This document shows positions 15,253 through 23,848 of a stretch of DNA of 28,721 nucleotides, one piece after another. Made by a program: the position numbers and the translations under genes. The notes below the pieces were generated by a model that worked only from the letters and a program-made list of their open reading frames with translations, did no database searches and was not told where the DNA came from. Each line of letters opens with the position of its first letter. The stretch's first letter is position 1. Source of the stretch: Deltaproteobacteria bacterium (GTDB lineage: Bacteria > Desulfobacterota > Syntrophobacteria > BM002); assembly GCA_020350905.1 (NCBI GenBank), contig CP070843.1, positions 3,587,550-3,616,270 on the forward strand, in the 5' to 3' direction.

Positions 15253-15620
15253 ATAGCAGTGCAACTCCAGGATACTGAATGATTTTCAGGACGATGACCT
15301 ACGCGGAGTCAACCTTTTAAAATGCCCTATTCCAGACAAAAATCGCATATACTATTCGGTGGGGCTTCCCCTTCATTTTCTCTTCTTTCGGGATGTCAGG
15401 TCCCTTCAGCAGGGAAGCCCTCCCCTACCCCCACCGGTCTCCAGCCAGGAAGGTTGGTGGTGGTTTTTTTGCTTCCACGCTGCTCGCATATAGTGACCCA
15501 TCCATCTTGGGCTGCAATGCAATCCAGCAGCTTCTAACACTGAGTGTTCGTCCCTCCCGCCATCATAGAACACCGCCCACCAGCTCCCAGTTTTATGCTC
15601 AAACCGCCGTTTCGAAAGTG
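15253..15620. other. Intergenic region with inverted repeats, possible untranslated RNA
   Basis: No credible protein gene. The stretch holds GGGGCTTCCCC (near 15361) with a complementary GGGAAGCCC (near 15412) and ends in the terminator-like hairpin at 15431-15470, so a short transcript is conceivable. No promoter was found at its 5' side. Confidence 0.3.
15431..15470 (+). terminator. Intrinsic terminator-like hairpin with T7 tract
   Basis: CCACC pairs with GGTGG and CCAGCC with GGTTGG (one G-T pair) around loop AGGAA, with a five-base bulge on the 5' arm; seven T follow at 15464-15470. It lies 180 bp after the 68-residue gene and would end that transcript. Confidence 0.55.
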
Positions 15621-15649
15621 TTGACAAGTAGCGTTTGCGTAATTATTCT
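15621..15649 (+). promoter_or_regulatory. Sigma-70-type promoter of the universal stress protein gene
   Basis: TTGACA (15621-15626), a 17-nt spacer and TATTCT (15644-15649): a consensus -35, ideal spacing and a fair -10. The start of transcription would be near 15656, giving a leader of about 150 nt. Confidence 0.65.
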
Positions 15650-15807
15650 AACGCTTCATAATTTTGTTCTGATTGGCCAATGTTCACCATTTGAGTCCTT
15701 TACTTCCATAGCGTGCTCTTGATCAAAAGACAATGAAAGAGCGTTTGCAAGAGAAACGTTTGCTTGTCGGCGAATTTTGAAGTAACGCCCCCCTTGGAGG
15801 AGATAGC

Positions 15808-16749
15808 ATGAGTGAATTGACTAAGATGATCGTTTTGCCGGTTGACGGTTCTGACAATGCTCATAGATCCCTGGAATACATTGATCTCATGTACGGCAAA
15901 GACCACAACCTGGAAGTAACTCTTAAGCATATACTCCCCAGCTTGCCTCCGATGCTCGCGGATGACCGCTCAATGAGCCGTGACACCGCCACCAAGTTGA
16001 AAGCTTTAGAGAATAAGAGCATCCGTATGGCCGAAAAAATCCTCAGCCAGGCCAAGAACATCCTCCTTCAAAAAGGCTTCGACGAAGACCGGCTGCAGAC
16101 AGTGTATCGAAAAAAAGCCGATAGCATTCCTCAAGACATCTGTAATTGGGTAGAAAGCAAGAGGGCAGATTCTGTGCTTATTAGCACCCGTGGCCGTAGC
16201 AAGATTGAGGCTTTTTTCATGGGCGAGGTCTCCAGCAAACTTCTGGAATACTGCCGGGTATGTCCGGTGTGGATCGTGGAGGGTAAGGTGACCTCGAACC
16301 GGGTACTCGTTGCCGTTGACAGCTCGGATAATGCCCTCAGGGCGGTAGATCATGTCGGCTTCATGCTTGGCGGAACCGATAACCCGGTGACGCTTTTTCA
16401 CACCATGCGGCACTTGAGACGCTTTGTTCCCCAAGAGGTTTTGGAAGAGGCTCCGGAGCTCGAGGAGCTCTGGAAAACCAAGGCAGGCCAGGAGATAGAA
16501 CCGTTTATGAATAAGGCCAAGGAAGTGCTGCTGCGGGCTGGCCTGAATGAGTCTCAGATAACTACCAAAGTGGTGGACGGAAGTAGAAGCGCGGCCAGTG
16601 ATATCCTGGACGAGGCCCGGAACAACGCCTACGGCACCATTGTGATGGGGAGGCGAGGCCTTTCTGGAGTGAGAGAGTTCTTTATGGGCAGCGTCTCCAG
16701 CAAAGTCCTACACAGCAGCACCGGGATGGCCACCTGGATCGTGCTTTAA
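15808..16749 (+). CDS. Tandem universal stress protein (two UspA domains)
   Basis: 313 residues made of two UspA domains (about 5-155 and 165-313). Each begins with a typical strand (MIVLPVDGSDNAHRSLEYID; RVLVAVDSSDNALRAVDHVG). Domain 2 ends with the intact ATP-binding motif GRRGLSGVREFFMGSVSS (G-x2-G-x9-G-S). In domain 1 the same site reads RGRSKIEAFFMGEVSS, where Glu replaces the Ser/Thr after the last Gly, so nucleotide binding there is doubtful. The ATG follows TTGGAGGAGATAGC, a strong ribosome binding site. It is probably a single-gene unit, expressed from the promoter at 15621 in stress or stationary phase. Confidence 0.93.
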   Translation: MSELTKMIVLPVDGSDNAHRSLEYIDLMYGKDHNLEVTLKHILPSLPPMLADDRSMSRDTATKLKALENKSIRMAEKILSQAKNILLQKGFDEDRLQTVYRKKADSIPQDICNWVESKRADSVLISTRGRSKIEAFFMGEVSSKLLEYCRVCPVWIVEGKVTSNRVLVAVDSSDNALRAVDHVGFMLGGTDNPVTLFHTMRHLRRFVPQEVLEEAPELEELWKTKAGQEIEPFMNKAKEVLLRAGLNESQITTKVVDGSRSAASDILDEARNNAYGTIVMGRRGLSGVREFFMGSVSSKVLHSSTGMATWIVL

Positions 16750-16941
16750 GGCGTTGAGAGCTCCCACTCGTGTGCGCAACAAGTAGTTTTTTCTCGGGAT
16801 GCAGGCATCGGTACTGTCTGTCCTGTTCCTGGATACATTTTGATGTCCCTTGTTGGAACAATTAAAGCTTACCCAAACACCATCCGTATCGTTAAATCCA
16901 CGCCACTCTGCGACCACTTTCCGGTGCACTTCAAATTCTTT

Positions 16942-16968
16942 TTGAAATTCGCCTCATCACGTTATAAA
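16942..16968 (+). promoter_or_regulatory. Possible promoter of the Mrp operon
   Basis: TTGAAA (16942-16947) and TATAAA (16963-16968) with a short 15-nt spacer (16 nt if TTTGAA is used), 32 bp before the ATG at 17001. Confidence 0.35.
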
Positions 16969-17000
16969 CTGGCAAATCAATTTTGCCGTGGTTAATTGAC

Positions 17001-19946
17001 ATGTCCGAATCAGCAATAGTATTACCGCTCATCATTATCCTCACCGGCGCCCTCATTGCGGCGTTGTGTGGTCTGCCGTGGCTAAACCGGCGGCTAAATG
17101 TGACCCAACTCAGTTGGCTGTTGGCGTTGGCGCCGTTATCATCTTTCTGTATCCTGGTATCGTTCCTGGATGACCTGCAAGCCAATCTGGTTTTCTCCTG
17201 GAAAGGAGCATGGCTGCCCTCAATTGGACTCAACATGGGACTTTATTTTGACAGCCTGAGTGCTCTCTTTGGACTTCTGATAACCCTCATTGGCATCCTG
17301 GTCATTATCTATGCCGGGCAATATTTTAAAGGCGACCGGTCGGCCTGGCGTTTTTTGACCTACATGCTGCTTTTCATGGGGGCCATGCTGGGCCTGGTCA
17401 TGGCCGGCGATGTACTTACCCTGTTCATCTCCTGGGAAGCAACCAGCATCATCTCTTTTCTGCTGGTGGCCTACAAGTACAAGGACGAGACCGCCAGAAG
17501 AGGGGCGTTCAAAGCGCTGTTCATAACCGGTGGCGGCGGCATAGCCTTGCTCATCGGGTTACTCTTTGTCAGTCAGGTGTGCGGCAGTACCAGTTTCACC
17601 ACGATTTTGGCCAGCGGGGATATTTTGCGCGATAGCACATTGTACCCTGTCATCTTGGGATTGGTGGCGCTTGGGGGGTTCACCAAGAGTGCTCAATTCC
17701 CGGCCCACATTTGGTTACCGGATGCCATGAGTGCCCCCACACCTGCCAGTGCCTATCTCCACTCGGCCACCATGGTAAAAGCCGGCATCTACCTTATGGC
17801 CCGCCTCAACCCCGTCCTGGGACAAACGGAAATCTGGTTCTGGCTCCTGACACTTGTGGGTATGGCCACCATGTTGACTGGCGCCTATCTGGGACTGAAA
17901 CAGAATGACCTCAAGGCCTTATTGGCTTACTCCACCATTAGCCAGTTGGGCATACTCATGATGATGATTGGGCAGGATATTGAGATTGCTTTCAAGGCAC
18001 TAATAATCGGTATCCTGGCCCATGCCCTGTACAAGTCCGCTTTATTTATGGTGGCGGGCATTGTGGATCACGAAACGGGAACCCGGGATCTGCGTCGCCT
18101 CGGCGGTCTGCGCCGATCCATGCCTTATACTTTTGGAGTTGGTGCAATTGCCGCGCTGTCAATGGCGGGCTTGCCCCCGCTGTTTGGCTTTCTGGCGAAA
18201 GAAACTTTGCTGGCAACAGCTTTTCATCCCTCATTACCCAACGTGGTGGCCTGGATATTCACCCTGGCAAGTATTGTCACCGGGGCATTGATGTTCACCC
18301 TGGCGGTCATGCTGTTGTGGGATACCTTTATGGGAGAGCCGCGGGATCCAGCCGTTCGTGGTCACGAGGCTCCCAAGACAATGGTGCTGGCACCTGCCAT
18401 CCCTGCCGTATTCTCCCTGATCCTTGGTCAGCTGCCTGGGCCGAAAGATGAAGCCGCACTGCTGGCCAACGCGGCTCGGGCTGCTCACGGCTTCAAGGTT
18501 AAGATTTCTTTGGCCCTGTGGACCGGGCTCAACGCGCCGTTGTTTCTGTCTGCCCTTGCTATAAGCTTAGGGGTAGTTTTGTTCATCTACCGAGAACAAG
18601 TGTGGCAACTTCAAGCTCGTCTCGCCCCAAGACGTACCCTCAATAGTTTCTATGATGGATTACTAGCGGCCATCGACACATCTGCCTCTTGGGCCACACG
18701 GCTGCAACGAGGCAAGCTGCGCACGTACGTAGTGATTATTCTCGCCGCAACGGTAATGCTGTTTATCGGTTTCCGTGGCCTGTCACTGAAGCTGGACCTA
18801 TCAGCAATGAAGTGGCCCTCATTAAGTTTCAGCGGCGAAATGGCAATCCTTCGTATCTTCGCTTTGTTTCTCATTGTTGGGGCATCCCTGGCCAGTATTG
18901 TGGTTGGTAGCGACTTTACTTCCATACTTGCCTTGGGCGCTTCCGGTTTTGGCATTGCCGGGTTGATGGTATTGGAACCAGCCCCTGACCTGGCCCTGGT
19001 GCAGATAGTGGTGGATATCTTGGCGATGGTAATTCTGGTGCTCGCACTAGCGCGACTGCCCCGCCTGCAGCGTCTTAAAGCACAGGACGTCACCTTCAGA
19101 CAAAGACCTGCTAGCCTGGTTCGTGATGCTCTGATTGCGGTGGTCAGTGGAGCGGCGGTGATGCTGATCACCCTGGTGGCGCTGCTATCTCGGTCCCGCG
19201 AGAGTTTCGTGACACCTTTTTACCAGGCAAATGCCAAAACCGTGCTCGGGTCCAAAAGCATTGTGGGAGCAATCATCGTGGATTACCGTGGGCTGGATAC
19301 CTTGATTGAAATCGGTGTATTCAGCATGGCCGGCCTGGGAATATATACATTGTTGCGTTATGCCGCCTGCAAGTTTGGAGACACGGGCAGTCAACTGGAT
19401 GAATTACCGCCCCCCAGCCCATATCCATTTTCAACACTCGGCATCGGTGGCCTGAAAACATCATCTTTCATCCGTGTCTTGGCTTATGTGGCGCTGCCGG
19501 TAGCGATGATAATTGGGGTAACTGACATAATGTACGGCCACGATCAGCCCGGCGACGGCTTCACCGCCGGGGTAATTATCAGTCTGGCTGTGGGCTTCTG
19601 GTATGTGGTTTTTGGCTATGATGAGACCAGGAGTCGGTTGAGTTGGCTGAAAGCCTCACCTCTCATGGCCACAGGTATTTTGCTGGCTATCTTGACGGGT
19701 ATCACGGCTGCCTTCGTTCAGGGCGGCTTTTTCTCCAACGTTGATTTTGGCCATATGCTTGGGCTGCCTCTTCCAAAAGGGTTCCACCTGAGTACGTCTT
19801 TCCTTTTCGAATTGGCCATCTGCCTTAGTGTGCTCGGAAGCGTGACTCACATGCTTAACACCTTGGGACACCCCGGCGAGAAAGACACAGAAAGCACTCG
19901 CTGTCTCAAGGAGATCGAGGAGCTGGAAAAACAAGAGAGAATGTGA
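17001..19946 (+). CDS. mrpA: Mrp/Mnh antiporter subunit A-B fusion
   Basis: 981 residues. The first 500 form a NuoL-like proton-translocating unit (FDSLSALFGLLITLIGILVI; FTKSAQFPAHIWLPDAMSAPTPASAYLHSATMVKAG; YSTISQLGILMMMIG). The MrpA C-terminal domain follows (LALGASGFGIAGLMVLEPAPDLALVQIVVD). It ends with an MrpB domain (DIMYGHDQPGDGFTAGVIIS near 850, GFHLSTSFLFELAICLSVLG) as in PhaAB-type fusions. Together with C-G it makes the multisubunit Na+(K+)/H+ antiporter in the inner membrane. ATG 17001 (MSESAIVLPL) was preferred to TTG 16983. Its ribosome binding site is weak. A 45-bp gap leads to mrpC. Confidence 0.95.
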   Translation: MSESAIVLPLIIILTGALIAALCGLPWLNRRLNVTQLSWLLALAPLSSFCILVSFLDDLQANLVFSWKGAWLPSIGLNMGLYFDSLSALFGLLITLIGILVIIYAGQYFKGDRSAWRFLTYMLLFMGAMLGLVMAGDVLTLFISWEATSIISFLLVAYKYKDETARRGAFKALFITGGGGIALLIGLLFVSQVCGSTSFTTILASGDILRDSTLYPVILGLVALGGFTKSAQFPAHIWLPDAMSAPTPASAYLHSATMVKAGIYLMARLNPVLGQTEIWFWLLTLVGMATMLTGAYLGLKQNDLKALLAYSTISQLGILMMMIGQDIEIAFKALIIGILAHALYKSALFMVAGIVDHETGTRDLRRLGGLRRSMPYTFGVGAIAALSMAGLPPLFGFLAKETLLATAFHPSLPNVVAWIFTLASIVTGALMFTLAVMLLWDTFMGEPRDPAVRGHEAPKTMVLAPAIPAVFSLILGQLPGPKDEAALLANAARAAHGFKVKISLALWTGLNAPLFLSALAISLGVVLFIYREQVWQLQARLAPRRTLNSFYDGLLAAIDTSASWATRLQRGKLRTYVVIILAATVMLFIGFRGLSLKLDLSAMKWPSLSFSGEMAILRIFALFLIVGASLASIVVGSDFTSILALGASGFGIAGLMVLEPAPDLALVQIVVDILAMVILVLALARLPRLQRLKAQDVTFRQRPASLVRDALIAVVSGAAVMLITLVALLSRSRESFVTPFYQANAKTVLGSKSIVGAIIVDYRGLDTLIEIGVFSMAGLGIYTLLRYAACKFGDTGSQLDELPPPSPYPFSTLGIGGLKTSSFIRVLAYVALPVAMIIGVTDIMYGHDQPGDGFTAGVIISLAVGFWYVVFGYDETRSRLSWLKASPLMATGILLAILTGITAAFVQGGFFSNVDFGHMLGLPLPKGFHLSTSFLFELAICLSVLGSVTHMLNTLGHPGEKDTESTRCLKEIEELEKQERM

Positions 19947-19991
19947 CGGATTGGAGTCGAGAAAGCCATTTCTCTGAAAGGGACTAATACT

Positions 19992-20327
19992 ATGGAACTC
20001 CTGACCGCGATCGCCATCGGTGTTCTTTTCGCCATAGGCGTCTTTCAACTCTTACGCCGCAATATCATCCGTTCGGCCATTGGCTTGATCATCTTGGCCA
20101 ATGCGGTGAACCTGTTTCTGCTGAGCACCGGTGCTTACGTCAGTATTGAACCCGCGTACGTAAGCGACACCACAGATATCCTCAGTGATGCACTTCCGCA
20201 AGCGTTGATTCTGACGGCGATTGTGATCAGCATGGGCGGCACTGCGTTTGTTCTCTCCATGCTCTACATCATCTCGGCTCGCTACAAGACCAGTGATATG
20301 GATGAGGTCGATGGTTTGAAGAACTAG
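19992..20327 (+). CDS. mrpC: Mrp/Mnh antiporter subunit C
   Basis: 111-residue NuoK-like membrane subunit with three hydrophobic helices. Diagnostic segments are GLIILANAVNLFLLSTG and DALPQALILTAIVISMGGTAF. The ATG follows GAAAGGGACTAATACT. The TAG stop codon is the first three bases of a foldback-element end (20325-20365), so the original C terminus and C-D junction may have been altered by that insertion. The length is close to the family norm of about 110. Confidence 0.95.
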   Translation: MELLTAIAIGVLFAIGVFQLLRRNIIRSAIGLIILANAVNLFLLSTGAYVSIEPAYVSDTTDILSDALPQALILTAIVISMGGTAFVLSMLYIISARYKTSDMDEVDGLKN

Positions 20328-20365
20328 CCCGGATATTTCATGAATTGCTGTCGCGAGACCACGAA
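20325..20365. repeat. Foldback-element end inside the Mrp operon
   Basis: Identical to the left end of the 184-bp element (7590-7630) except for 2 of 41 bases: TAGCCCGGATATTTCATGAA then TTGCTGTCGCGAGACCACGAA. It fills most of the 71-bp mrpC-mrpD gap. The other end is absent, so this is a fragment or a one-sided copy. Confidence 0.85.
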
Positions 20366-20398
20366 ACTGAGAACCGTGAACTGACACCGGAGAAGTAC

Positions 20399-21889
20399 AT
20401 GGTCCAAAGCCATTTAGCTTTTCTACCCATTCTGATACCTTTGACTGGAGCCATGATCGCCTTACTGCTGGGCCGGAGCCGAAGTCTGCAGGCCGTATGG
20501 ACTCTGGGAACCATGCTCGCGGCCTTGGCGAGCAGCACTTGGCTCCTGGCTGTGGTGTGGCGCTCCGGGCAACCAGTGGTGTTCCAATCGGGCGGCTGGG
20601 CCGCGCCTTTCGGCATTTCAGTGATAGGGGATCTGCTGGCGGCCGTTTTTGTGGTGATGAGTCAGCTGGTACTGGCCACGGGTGTTTTGTATGCAATCGG
20701 CAGTAAGGACTCAGTTGTACGGTATCCAACCTTTTATCCCTTGTACTTGATGTTGGCTACGAGTCTTTCGGGCGCCATACTCACCGGTGACCTTTTCAAC
20801 ATGTATGTGTTTGCAGAGTTGCTAGTGATTTCAGGCACTGTTTTGACGGCCGCATCCGACGACAGATACGGCACAGAAGCAGCCTATAAGTATTTTTATA
20901 TCAGCCTGCTGGCTTCTTTCTTCATGCTTTTGGCTGTTGGTTGTCTGTACGTCTCCTATGGCACCCTGAATATGGCAGATCTGGCCAGACGGATTGCAGC
21001 GGACAGCGGCGGGCAGTTACTGCAGCCGGCCATTGGTTTTCTCATGGCTACTTTCATGGTCAAGAGTGCGGTCTTTCCGTTTCACTTCTGGCAACCGGAC
21101 TTCCATACAGCTGCACCAACCGCCGTTAGCGCCATGCTTTCCTCGGTGGTGGTCAAGCTTGGCGTCTACGGCTTCCTGCGCATGACCACCCTCCTGTTCC
21201 TGCCCCAAGCTGCAACGATTCGCTCCTTGCTGCTGGCCTTGGGCGTTGTTGGCGTTGTCTTCGGTGGTCTTTCAGCTATAGGCACGCACAATGCCAAGCG
21301 CATGCTGGCTTATTCCACCCTGGCTCAAGTAGGCTTCATCCTGGTTGGTATTGGCTGGGGCACACCATTGGCCATTGCTGCCGCCATCGTATTCGCTTTC
21401 AACCACAGTCTGATCAAGGCGGGAATGCTCATGTTGGCCGGGTACGTTGCCAGTAGAGCGTCGGTAAAATCTGCTTCCTTTGATGTTGTTACCGGGCTAG
21501 GCAGATCCATACCGGCAGCCGGAGTGCTCTTCTTTGTCGGTAGTCTCGGGCTCGCCGGCATTCCGCCCACAAATGGCTTTATCAGCAAGATGTTTTTGTT
21601 CCGCAGTGGTATTGATGGGGCTGAATTTGGATCCTTGGCTCTTATTGGTGTGGGCAGCATCTTGACTTTGCTCTACACCATGCGCGCCTTTCAGCGCATC
21701 TGGTGGCAAGACCCTCCCGAGGGAGCCAAAGCAAAACCGGTGGGCGATCTCTTGGTCGCGCCTTTCATCTTGATCGGGCTTGTTTTGGTGCTTGGATTGT
21801 GGGCTGAACCGCTGGTTCAAGTGGCCGCGGATACCAGTGTCTGGTTGGGTAACCCCGCCGGTTACATTCAGGCTGTGATGGGAGGATAA
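20399..21889 (+). CDS. mrpD: Mrp/Mnh antiporter subunit D
   Basis: 496-residue NuoN/NuoM-like proton-channel subunit with many helices. Diagnostic motifs are LTGDLFNMYVFAELLVISGTVL, MVKSAVFPFHFWQPDFHTAAPTAVSAML, AYSTLAQVGFILVGIGW and GIPPTNGFISKMFLF. ATG 20399 follows GGAG at 20388-20391; the longer frame from 20345 would translate the mobile-element end and is rejected. It ends 2 bp before the ATG of mrpE, consistent with translational coupling. Confidence 0.95.
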   Translation: MVQSHLAFLPILIPLTGAMIALLLGRSRSLQAVWTLGTMLAALASSTWLLAVVWRSGQPVVFQSGGWAAPFGISVIGDLLAAVFVVMSQLVLATGVLYAIGSKDSVVRYPTFYPLYLMLATSLSGAILTGDLFNMYVFAELLVISGTVLTAASDDRYGTEAAYKYFYISLLASFFMLLAVGCLYVSYGTLNMADLARRIAADSGGQLLQPAIGFLMATFMVKSAVFPFHFWQPDFHTAAPTAVSAMLSSVVVKLGVYGFLRMTTLLFLPQAATIRSLLLALGVVGVVFGGLSAIGTHNAKRMLAYSTLAQVGFILVGIGWGTPLAIAAAIVFAFNHSLIKAGMLMLAGYVASRASVKSASFDVVTGLGRSIPAAGVLFFVGSLGLAGIPPTNGFISKMFLFRSGIDGAEFGSLALIGVGSILTLLYTMRAFQRIWWQDPPEGAKAKPVGDLLVAPFILIGLVLVLGLWAEPLVQVAADTSVWLGNPAGYIQAVMGG

Positions 21890-21891
21890 GA

Positions 21892-22371
21892 ATGTATAAT
21901 CTGCTTTTATTAGTACCGCTCTTGCTCGTGTATCTGGAACTGTCATCCAACTTCGAACTCAGCAACCTGATTGTCGGGTTGTTGATTGTCACAGGGATTC
22001 TCCTCCTTGTCCGTCCTCGGCGCCGCCTTATGGCTTGGCGTCGCCTACCATCCGCCTTCATAGCTCTGATGAAATATGTGGTCATTCTGGCTTATGACCT
22101 GATTATCAGTGGCATTCAGGTCGCCCGCATTGTTCTTGATCCAGCCCTGCCCATCAAACAAGGTATCGTGGCAATCCCGTCTGAATCTGAGTCGGAACTC
22201 GGCACGGCACTGAGCGCCCATGCCATCACCCTGACACCAGGCGAGTTGGTGATTGAGATGGATGAACAGGGTGTGATGTACACCAATTGCCTTGACGCCA
22301 CCAAATCAGAGAAATATGTGGCGGAGGCACAGAAAATGCGGATGGATCTGCTGGAGAAGATATTTTCTTGA
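21892..22371 (+). CDS. mrpE: Mrp/Mnh antiporter subunit E
   Basis: 159-residue small membrane subunit. Two N-terminal hydrophobic stretches (MYNLLLLVPLLLVYLELSS; NLIVGLLIVTGILLLV) and the later helix LMKYVVILAYDLIISGIQVA precede the soluble part with the family pattern ALSAHAITLTPGELVIEMD. The ribosome binding site GGGAGG lies within the end of mrpD. Confidence 0.93.
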   Translation: MYNLLLLVPLLLVYLELSSNFELSNLIVGLLIVTGILLLVRPRRRLMAWRRLPSAFIALMKYVVILAYDLIISGIQVARIVLDPALPIKQGIVAIPSESESELGTALSAHAITLTPGELVIEMDEQGVMYTNCLDATKSEKYVAEAQKMRMDLLEKIFS

Positions 22372-22423
22372 TGGGGTACGTATCCCTTGAATCGTAGAGA
22401 CCACAACCGGAAAGGTCTGGCTA

Positions 22424-22708
22424 ATGGTTACTCTTGAAATCATATTTATTTACATTCTCTACATCTCGCTTCTCATTCATATTGTTCTGATGTCCGTCGC
22501 TTTTTACCGTGTGTGGCGGGGCGAAAATGTTATCGACCGTCTGTTGGGATTGGACCTGCTGAGCACTTTGACTTTGGCAGTCCTGGTGCTGCTCTCGCTC
22601 ATAAGCCAGCAGGTCATTTACGTTGACGTCAGTCTCGGGCTTGCAGCTCTGGGGTTCGTGGGCATGGTTGCTCTGGCCAAATATGTGGCGGACGAGCAGA
22701 TGTTTTAG
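22424..22708 (+). CDS. mrpF: Mrp/Mnh antiporter subunit F
   Basis: 94-residue subunit with three hydrophobic helices and the conserved central motif FYRVWRGENVIDRLLGLDLLS. The ATG follows GGAAAGG. Normal family length. A 32-bp gap leads to mrpG. Confidence 0.93.
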   Translation: MVTLEIIFIYILYISLLIHIVLMSVAFYRVWRGENVIDRLLGLDLLSTLTLAVLVLLSLISQQVIYVDVSLGLAALGFVGMVALAKYVADEQMF

Positions 22709-22740
22709 CCGGCTGTTGGTAACCAACTCACGGGGGAAAT

Positions 22741-23076
22741 ATGGAAACTATCTTCCAACTAATCGCTATTCTAGCCCTTGTCGTTGGCACCCTCTTTTCG
22801 GTGGTGGGTGTGGTGGGCTTTATCCGGTTGCCGGATGTGTACACACGGTTACATGCCACCGGTAAGGTGGGCGTGTTTGGCGTTGTATTGCTTTTGGTTG
22901 CGGCTGTGGTCGGGCAGCCACTGGGTTGGGGGCGAGGGTTGGTATTAATCTCGTTCCTGATGATTACCGGTCCGGCGACGGCGCATGCAATTGGCTCGGC
23001 CGCACATCGAATTGGCTTGCCGAGGCAAGGGGCGGATCGAGATGATCTCCTCTGTGCCTCGAAGAGCAAATCCTGA
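22741..23076 (+). CDS. mrpG: Mrp/Mnh antiporter subunit G
   Basis: 111-residue final subunit of the operon. Typical motifs are VGTLFSVVGVVGFIRLPDVY, TRLHATGKVGVFGVVLLL and FLMITGPATAHAIGSAAHR. The ATG is preceded by GGGGGAAAT. The next gene is convergent, so the operon ends here; no clear terminator is visible in the 41-bp gap. Confidence 0.95.
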   Translation: METIFQLIAILALVVGTLFSVVGVVGFIRLPDVYTRLHATGKVGVFGVVLLLVAAVVGQPLGWGRGLVLISFLMITGPATAHAIGSAAHRIGLPRQGADRDDLLCASKSKS

Positions 23077-23117
23077 GCTCTCATCCGTCACCCTCATCCC
23101 AATAGCGCCCTACCGCC

Positions 23118-23699
23118 TTACTCACCGTATGTCATCTTCTTGATACGAGGTGGTGTGACGTCTGGTATTTCCACCATAAACACATCGCCGTATTCGGTTG
23201 GTGGACTACCGGTGCCATCCAGCAATTTGTACATCTCTTCCAGGTTTCTCAGATTTCCCACCCACACCACCACGCCGCCAGCGTGCTTCGTAAGGAATTC
23301 ATCAAGAAGGTCCCTGGACAGCTTTTTGTAATCGTACAAACGGGATTGGGATATCAGGTTTAGTTTCAGGCCGAGATGATCTGCCAACGGTTGAGCCGTG
23401 TCCCTGTTGCGCCGCAGATTCGTGCAGTAAATTGCGCTCACTCCCATGTGGCCGATCACTTCCACCAAGTGCTGAGCTCGTCTTCTACCCTGCCATGTCA
23501 GTGGATCGTCTGCCTCAGCACTGTAGATATCCCTGCCGGCATGCCGAAGGAGGATGATTGTCGTCTTGGTCCCCGGCGGCGACTGGTATGTTGGGCTCGT
23601 TTCATCTTCTGGAGTCGTGGCGCAGCCAAGAAGAAGGGCAAGAATCAAGCACATTACGGCGACACCGGAAACCGTTCGAAGACCTTTGATTGGCTCCAT
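23118..23699 (-). CDS. Lipoprotein of the histidine-phosphatase superfamily with altered active site
   Basis: 193 residues. An N-terminal helix ending in LALLLGC gives a lipobox with Cys26, so the protein should be membrane-anchored. The body matches the phosphoglycerate-mutase/histidine-phosphatase fold: TIILLRHAGRD (Arg52-His53), DPLTWQGRRRAQHL, IYCTNLRRNRDTAQPLADHLG. Two positions differ from active enzymes: the RHG motif reads RHA, and the second catalytic His (usually VGH) is Asn149 in VVVWVGNLRNLEEM. The nucleophile His53 is retained, but phosphatase activity is doubtful; a binding role is possible. GGAGG stands before the ATG on the minus strand. Confidence 0.8.
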   Translation of the reverse strand: MEPIKGLRTVSGVAVMCLILALLLGCATTPEDETSPTYQSPPGTKTTIILLRHAGRDIYSAEADDPLTWQGRRRAQHLVEVIGHMGVSAIYCTNLRRNRDTAQPLADHLGLKLNLISQSRLYDYKKLSRDLLDEFLTKHAGGVVVWVGNLRNLEEMYKLLDGTGSPPTEYGDVFMVEIPDVTPPRIKKMTYGE

Positions 23700-23848
23700 C
23701 GGTCTGACCTCCTCGCCTGTTCTTAGTCAAAGAGCTGGTCGTGGATCCAAACCTAGCACAAAAAAGTGAGATTGGTCAAAATGGATCAATTTTCTAGAAA
23801 ACGTGGTGCATTGTAAAACACTAAAATTAGTTGGGAAAAATGGTAGGT

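Noticed and set aside
15322..15722. Overlapping frames before the stress-protein gene (15322-15537, 15393-15722)
   Set aside because: They run through a terminator-like hairpin and a promoter and show no protein-like pattern.
18650..19171. 173-codon minus-strand frame within mrpA
   Set aside because: Antisense shadow of a strongly recognised membrane protein gene; Ser/Thr/Arg-rich with no motif.
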